Origin: an uncultured Kineosporia sp.
GTDB taxonomy: Bacteria; Actinomycetota; Actinomycetes; Actinomycetales; Kineosporiaceae
DNA length: 11,824 bases
Reading direction: 5' to 3'
NCBI GenBank assembly: GCA_937859855.1
Contig: CALMAR010000198.1
Span: 1-11,824 of the forward strand
In this document: positions 6,214-11,824 of the stretch, piece by piece
How the letters are laid out: every line of letters starts with the position of its first letter
Numbering within the stretch: position 1 is the stretch's first letter
Made by a program: the position numbers and the translations under genes
Notes under the pieces: generated by a model
The model's input: the letters and a program-made list of their open reading frames with translations, nothing else
Database searches by the model: none
What the model was told of the DNA's origin: nothing

Positions 6214-7194
6214 ATGAGGGCGATATGGAAGGGAGCGGTCTCGTTCGGGCTGGTCAACGTCCCGGTGCGGTTGTTCACCGCGACCCAGGAGCACGACATC
6301 CGCTTCCATCAGGTGCACCGCGCTGACGGCGGCCGGATCCGGATGAAGCGGGTCTGCAGCGTGTGCGGCGAAGAGGTGTCCTACGACCAGCTGGCCAAGG
6401 GCTACGAGGCCGAGGATGGCCGGTTGGTGGTGCTGTCCGAGGAGGACTTCGAGGGCCTGCCGCTGGCCACCGGGCACGAGATCGACGTGGTGGAGTTCGT
6501 ACCGGCCGAGCAGGTCGACCCGATCCTGTACGGGCGCTCGTACTACCTGGAGCCGGACGCCAAGGCACTGAAGGCCTACGCCCTGCTGCGCGAGGCGCTG
6601 GAGGCGACCGAGCGGGTGGCCGTGGTCAAGGTCGCGCTGCGTCAGCGGGAGTCACTGGCGGTGCTGCGGGTCCGCGAGAACGTGATCATGCTGCAGACCC
6701 TGCTCTGGCCGGATGAGGTCCGCGCGGCCGACTTCCCGGTGCTGGAGGACGAGGTCGAGCTGCGCCCGCAGGAGCTGCGGATGGCGGCCTCGCTGGTGGA
6801 GAGCATGGCCACCGACTTCGAGCCCGAGGAATTCGAGGACGACTACGCCGCCGCTCTGCGCGAGCTGGTCGAGGCCAAGCTGGAGGGGGTCGCCCCTCCG
6901 ACGATCGAGACAACGGAGGAGTCGGCCAGCGACGTGGTCGACCTGCTCAGCGCTCTGCAGGCCAGCGTGGACCGGGCTCGCACGGCCCGGGGCGAGGAGC
7001 CCGCCGCGACGTCGAAGAAGACCGCCAAGGCTCCAGCCAGGAGCACCACGGCAGCTGCCCCGAAGAAGACGGCGTCCAAGGCTCCGGCCAAGCGCGCGGC
7101 GGCGAAGGCTCCGGCCAAGAAGGTGGCGGCCAAGAAGGCCACCGCCCGCAAGACCACTACGGCTCGCAAGACTCCCGCCCGCAAGTCCGCCTGA
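6214..7194 (+). CDS. ku: Ku homodimer protein, NHEJ end-binding
   Basis: This 326-aa bacterial Ku forms a homodimeric ring that threads onto double-strand ends, protects them and recruits ligase and polymerase. The start AIWKGAVSFGLVNVPVRL is diagnostic of the family. FHQVHRADGGRIRMKRVC and a CSVCG pair (Cys48, Cys51) follow, then the GRSYYLEPD and MLQTLLWPDEVR stretches of the beta-barrel/bridge region. The core ends near residue 258. Residues 260-326 form a low-complexity tail with about 15 Lys and 5 Arg in Ala/Pro/Thr context, histone H1-like, of the type seen on several actinobacterial Ku proteins. GGGAGG at 6203-6208 sits 5 nt before the ATG. The gene is divergent from the ligase gene, and the ligase and polymerase are its evident partners. 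Confidence 0.98.
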   Translation: MRAIWKGAVSFGLVNVPVRLFTATQEHDIRFHQVHRADGGRIRMKRVCSVCGEEVSYDQLAKGYEAEDGRLVVLSEEDFEGLPLATGHEIDVVEFVPAEQVDPILYGRSYYLEPDAKALKAYALLREALEATERVAVVKVALRQRESLAVLRVRENVIMLQTLLWPDEVRAADFPVLEDEVELRPQELRMAASLVESMATDFEPEEFEDDYAAALRELVEAKLEGVAPPTIETTEESASDVVDLLSALQASVDRARTARGEEPAATSKKTAKAPARSTTAAAPKKTASKAPAKRAAAKAPAKKVAAKKATARKTTTARKTPARKSA

Positions 7195-7220
7195 GGGCCG
7201 GCTGGCTCCGGTCGGCCCGC

Positions 7221-7235
7221 CGGCCCGCCGGGCCG
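7221..7235 (+). terminator. Small GC hairpin after ku, weak terminator candidate
   Basis: CGGCCC-GCC-GGGCCG is a perfect 6-bp stem with a 3-nt loop, 26 nt after the ku stop. Only TTC follows, not a T-run, so intrinsic termination is uncertain. Element B begins 13 nt further on and may be the stronger structure. Confidence 0.3.
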
Positions 7236-7248
7236 TTCAATCGCTGAA

Positions 7249-7329
7249 GCTCCGCCGATGCTCCAGTTGGCCACGTGAAGCGCGCTTAGAAGGCTCGCTC
7301 AACGTGGCTAACTGGAGTAAGACGGGAGC
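7249..7329. repeat. Palindromic repeat element, copy B
   Basis: Arms of 27 nt at 7249-7275 and 7303-7329 enclose a 27-nt loop. Twenty of 27 positions pair, and two more are G/T pairs. The outer ends GCTCC/GGAGC and the inner core CTCCAGTTGGCCACG are conserved; the mismatches cluster just inside the outer ends, where the left arm has diverged. Both arms align base for base, without gaps, to the arms of the copy at 8486-8565, while the loops differ. It starts 54 nt after the ku stop. The loop contains a 10-bp palindrome, AAGCGCGCTT. No obvious target-site duplication is seen. Confidence 0.85.
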
Positions 7330-7347
7330 GCGGGCCAACGTTTCGCG

Positions 7348-7384
7348 TTATCCACAGGCTTTGACCGTCTCACCTCTGTCCACA
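7348..7384 (+). promoter_or_regulatory. Two DnaA-box-like sites upstream of the DUF559 gene
   Basis: TTATCCACA at 7348-7356 is a perfect match to the classic DnaA box. CTGTCCACA at 7376-7384 differs by one base from the actinobacterial form TTGTCCACA. Both are on the same strand, 28 bp apart, in a 106-bp gap between element B and the gene. They flank or overlap the putative -35 and -10 of the next gene, so DnaA or a similar protein could control it. Two sites alone do not make a replication origin, and chance occurrence cannot be excluded. Confidence 0.45.
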
Positions 7385-7388
7385 GATT
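7361..7388 (+). promoter_or_regulatory. Candidate SigA-type promoter of the DUF559 gene
   Basis: TTGACC (7361-7366) matches the -35 consensus at 5 of 6 positions. After a 16-bp spacer CAGATT (7383-7388) is an acceptable, weak -10. Transcription would begin near 7395, giving a leader of roughly 40 nt before the ATG at 7436. One DnaA-box-like site lies just upstream of the -35 and the other lies mainly in the spacer, reaching into the -10. Confidence 0.35.
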
Positions 7389-7435
7389 CGGCCCCCCGGC
7401 GCCCATGACGGCCTGCCCGGGGCCAAGGTGTGCTC

Positions 7436-8379
7436 ATGGGGGACGAGCAGATGCCCGCAGTGTTCAGCCGAGCTCAGGCCCGGGAAGCAGGGTGGACTGA
7501 TCGCCAGATCGATCTCCGCATAGCCTCAGGCACTTTCGAACGATTGAGGCGCGGCGTGGCCCGGGTATCGGGCCCGCAACCGGGTCGGCGCGAGCTGGAC
7601 GAGGACAACCAGCCGATCCTGCTACCGCCGGAACTGGCGGCAGCATTGATCGCCTGCGGTGGACGGGATGTCGCCGTCTCCCACGCGAGCGCGGCCCGCA
7701 TCCTCGGCCTGCCGAAACCGTTGGCCGGATGGGGTGCACCGGAATTCACGGCCAGCAATGGCCCGACCCGGCAGCGCAGCGCGATCCACGTCCGGGTGGC
7801 CCCGCTGGCCGCGCCGGACGTCTCACCTTCCGCGGTGTCCTGCTGACCCGCCTGGCCCGCACGATCATCGACTGCCTGCGGACCCTTCCTCCGCCGGATG
7901 GACTGGCGATCCTGGACACTGCGCTGCGCCGTCGTCTGACCTCGTCCGAAGGGCTGGCGCGCGCCCTGTCACATCAACGGGGATGGCCGGGCATCACACT
8001 GGCCCGGAAAGTACTGATGCTCGGTGATGGACGGCGGGAGTCACCCCTGGAGTCGTGGTCGGCCTGGGCGTTTGATGAGTCCGGCGTCGTCAGGCCTGAC
8101 TGGCAGGTTGAGATCCATGACATTGCCGGCATTTTCGTCGGCCGGTCTGACTGCTGGTGGCCCAGTGTGGCCGGGGAGGCGGACGGCCGCAGCAAGTACG
8201 CACTGGCTGCCGCGGAACGGATCGGCGCCACTACGGTCTACGAGGTGCTCCAGGCCGAACGGCGCCGGGAACAGCGGCTGCGCGACGCCGGTGCGGAGGT
8301 GATCCGGTGGTCTGCGGCGGACGTGCTGAACCCTCAGCTCCGGCCGGTGCTCGCCGCTCGCACACCGCCGCACTCATGA
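7436..8379 (+). pseudogene. AbiEi-like / DUF559 Vsr-type nuclease-domain protein, broken by a frameshift
   Basis: Read as one gene of about 314 codons, this is an actinobacterial AbiEi-N-terminal / DUF559 protein. The N-terminal part (FSRAQAREAGWTDRQIDLRI, FERLRRGVARV) is the winged-helix region of AbiEi-type antitoxins, followed by the cysteine-poor middle. The C-terminal part has a PD-(D/E)XK/Vsr-like nuclease core: ESPLESWSAWA, then GRSDCWW, then AGEADGRSKYA, then LRDAGAEVIRWSAADVL. The frame changes near 7820-7825: the first frame stops at 7844-7846 (TGA, after AVSC), while the family sequence continues in another frame as LTFRGVLLTRLARTIIDCL. One missing base around GACGT restores a smooth reading. 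Nuclease residues look intact, so the break is recent, a sequencing error, or bypassed by frameshifting. Starts: GTG 7430, ATG 7436 (CCAAGG upstream) or ATG 7451 (GGGGGA upstream). Elements B and C flank it. Confidence 0.85.
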
Positions 8380-8413
8380 TCGCCGATGAGGCGGATCGCT
8401 TCACCGGATGAGC

Positions 8414-8436
8414 CGAGTCACTGGGCAGCCCACTCG
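8414..8436 (+). other. Small bulged hairpin after the DUF559 gene
   Basis: CGAG (8414-8417) pairs with CTCG (8433-8436) and TGGG (8422-8425) with CCCA (8429-8432) around a CAG loop, with a 4-nt bulge on one side. It begins 35 nt after the DUF559 stop and lacks a T-run. It may help end that transcript, or it may be incidental. Nothing else gene-like is seen between 8380 and 8485. Confidence 0.25.
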
Positions 8437-8485
8437 TCGCTGTTTGGCCGGAGCAGTTGCAGCGATAGCAGGGGAACGGAACCCC

Positions 8486-8565
8486 GCTCCCGTCATGCTC
8501 CAGCTGGCCACGCACCTCGGCGGGGCTGCTGCTGAAAACGTGGCCAACTGGAGCATGACTGGAGC
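8486..8565. repeat. Palindromic repeat element, copy C
   Basis: Arms of 27 nt at 8486-8512 and 8539-8565 pair at 25 of 27 positions around a 26-nt loop. The arm runs from outer GCTCC through a TCATGCTCCAG segment to the inner GGCCACG. It is the best-preserved copy of the family shared with 7249-7329. It lies between the convergent DUF559 and purA genes, only 14 nt from the purA stop, and could act as a transcription barrier in both directions, although there is no T-run. No coding capacity is visible. Confidence 0.88.
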
Positions 8566-8579
8566 CTGAACGGACAGGC

Positions 8580-10821
<2,242 letters not shown>

Positions 10822-10825
<4 letters not shown>

Positions 10826-11253
10826 TCGCTCCAGGCCGAAACCTTCAGCGCGGCAACGGCTTCTGGATCACAGTCGGCGATGAAGACCGCGATCCGGTCG
10901 CGCTCGGCGTCCTCACCGATCAGCGCGGCAGCATGTCCCAGCGCCGCCAGCGCCCGCAGGAAGCCCTGGTTGGGGACGTGCGACCACGGCACCGGGCCCT
11001 GCCCGCGCCAGCCGTTGCGGCGCAGCGCGTCCAGGCCACGGTGATAGCCGGTGCGGGCGAAAGCGTAAGCCTGGATCGTGTTTCCGGCGTCCAGCGCGTT
11101 CTCGGCCAGGATCGCCCAGGGCAGACACGAGGACGGCGACCCGGCGGCGATGGCGGCAGGGTCGCCACCGTCGTCCAGCGCCTGCCGGATCGGCTCGTCG
11201 TCCGGCAGCAGGGTCGGCGGCGGACCGCCGAGCAGATTGGCCGATGTGGTCAA
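10822..11253 (-). CDS. DUF3151 family protein
   Basis: This 143-aa cytoplasmic protein matches the actinobacterial DUF3151 pattern: NLLGGPPPTLLPDD at the start, then WAILAENAL, AYAFARTGYHRGLDALRRNG, GPVPWSHVPNQGFLRALAALG and a DRIAVFIADCDPEAV end. Function is unknown. The predicted fold is all-helical, and the conserved ARTGYHRGLD block suggests a TPR-like or partner-binding helical repeat (inference). A TTG start at 11253 is assigned because no ATG or GTG lies near the conserved N-terminus; it sits 5 nt after the aldolase stop with no clear Shine-Dalgarno, so translation probably depends on coupling. Adjacency to fba and the nearby purA recalls the mycobacterial neighbourhood. Confidence 0.93.
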
Positions 11254-11258
11254 GGGAT

Positions 11259-11824
11259 TCAGCCGATCGCCGTGCCCGCGCTGCGCAGCGCGCGGCAGGC
11301 CTCGACCACCCGGGCGGCCATTCCGGCCTCGGCCGCCTTGCCCCAGGCCCGCGGGTCATAAGCCTTCTTGTTGCCGACCTCGCCGTCCACCTTGAGCACG
11401 CCGTCGTAGTTGCCGAACATGTGCCCGGCCACCGGCCGGGTGAAGGCGTACTGGGTGTCGGTGTCGACGTTCATCTTGATCACGCCGTAGTCGACCGCAG
11501 CGCTGATCTCCTCCGGCAGCGAGCCGGATCCGCCGTGGAAGACCAGGTCGAAGGGGTTGTCCTTGCCGTACTGGGCGCCGACGGCGTCCTGGATCTCCTT
11601 CAGGATCTCCGGACGCAGCTTCACGTTGCCCGGCTTGTAAACGCCGTGCACATTGCCGAAGGTCAGCGCGGTCAGGTAGCGGCCCTTGTCACCGACGCCG
11701 AGCGCGGCCGCGGTGGCCAGGCCGTCGTCCACGGTGGTGTAGAGGTGCTCGTTGATCTCGTTGGCGACGCCGTCCTCCTCACCGCCGACCACACCGATCT
11801 CCACCTCGAGCACGATGTTGGCAG
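11259..11824 (-). CDS. fba: Class II fructose-1,6-bisphosphate aldolase, C-terminal part (cut by window edge)
   Basis: About 188 C-terminal residues are visible; the family length is about 340, so the N-terminal half lies beyond the window. The enzyme interconverts fructose-1,6-bisphosphate with dihydroxyacetone phosphate and glyceraldehyde-3-phosphate, using zinc. Visible motifs are the EVEIGVVGGEEDG block, LTALTFGNVHGVYKPGNVKL with a zinc-ligand-type His, LVFHGGSGSLPEE with the second His and the phosphate-binding glycines, and VIKMNVDTDTQYAFTRPV. These place it in class IIA (FbaA/Fba type). It ends 5 nt before the DUF3151 start, so the two are almost certainly one transcript. Confidence 0.98.
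   Translation of the reverse strand, partial: ANIVLEVEIGVVGGEEDGVANEINEHLYTTVDDGLATAAALGVGDKGRYLTALTFGNVHGVYKPGNVKLRPEILKEIQDAVGAQYGKDNPFDLVFHGGSGSLPEEISAAVDYGVIKMNVDTDTQYAFTRPVAGHMFGNYDGVLKVDGEVGNKKAYDPRAWGKAAEAGMAARVVEACRALRSAGTAIG

Noticed and set aside
6127..6477. N-terminal extension of the ligase frame
   Set aside because: It reads antisense to the conserved start of ku; the family start MRPMLATA fits ATG 6126.
7348..7384. Replication origin
   Set aside because: Only two DnaA-box-like sites, no AT-rich region and no dnaA/dnaN/gyr neighbours.
7729..8379. The DUF559 C-terminal half as an independent gene
   Set aside because: Its first roughly 30 codons are out of frame with the family sequence carried by the overlapping upstream frame, and it has no ribosome site; one frameshifted gene explains both.
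8471..8485. Hairpin at GGGGAACGGAACCCC
   Set aside because: Only four pairs close it and the interior does not pair.
5070..8565. CRISPR array or tRNA genes in the palindromes
   Set aside because: The units are single long inverted repeats kilobases apart, not direct repeats with spacers, and no cloverleaf or CCA-type end is visible.

Overview
This is a very GC-rich chromosomal window from a high-GC Actinomycetota. The evidence is the GC-saturated codon use, the class II fructose-bisphosphate aldolase / DUF3151 / purA neighbourhood (similar to the order I recall from mycobacteria), a Ku protein with a long Lys/Ala-rich tail, and GTG and TTG starts. I cannot name the genus.

Layout, left to right. 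(1) Positions 1-103 are almost pure G/C with no adenine at all. (2) Positions 111-1412 (+) hold a two-gene unit: a multi-pass membrane protein with a compact soluble C-terminal module, then a small acidic protein 9 nt downstream. The architecture suggests a polymorphic toxin with its immunity partner, but neither family is firmly recognised. (3) A class III aminotransferase (-) and an aromatic-acid-exporter/FUSC-like membrane protein (+) are divergent from a 45-bp spacer. (4) An NHEJ locus follows: ku (+) is divergent from a stand-alone LigD-type ATP-dependent ligase (-), which is followed on the same strand by a stand-alone LigD-type primase-polymerase. No phosphoesterase domain is present in the window. 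(5) A DUF559/AbiEi-like gene with a Vsr-type nuclease domain is broken by a one-base frameshift. It is preceded by two DnaA-box-like sites and bracketed by two copies of one palindromic element. (6) On the minus strand, read right to left, come fba (cut by the window edge), a DUF3151 gene, a renalase-like FAD oxidoreductase and purA. The first three are tightly packed and probably co-transcribed.

How they work together. Ku, the ligase and the polymerase are the core of bacterial non-homologous end joining. Ku threads onto DNA ends and recruits the polymerase and ligase activities, which in many bacteria are fused in LigD but are separate genes here. The fba-to-purA group is central metabolism (glycolysis/gluconeogenesis and AMP synthesis) plus two accessory genes. 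The aminotransferase and exporter share a control region but no demonstrated pathway.

The most unusual signal is intergenic. Three long-stem palindromes (5070-5139, 7249-7329, 8486-8565) each lie just 3' of a gene. The second and third are clearly the same repeat family, and they flank the DUF559 gene, making a roughly 1.3-kb cassette between ku and purA that may be a small mobile or domesticated unit.
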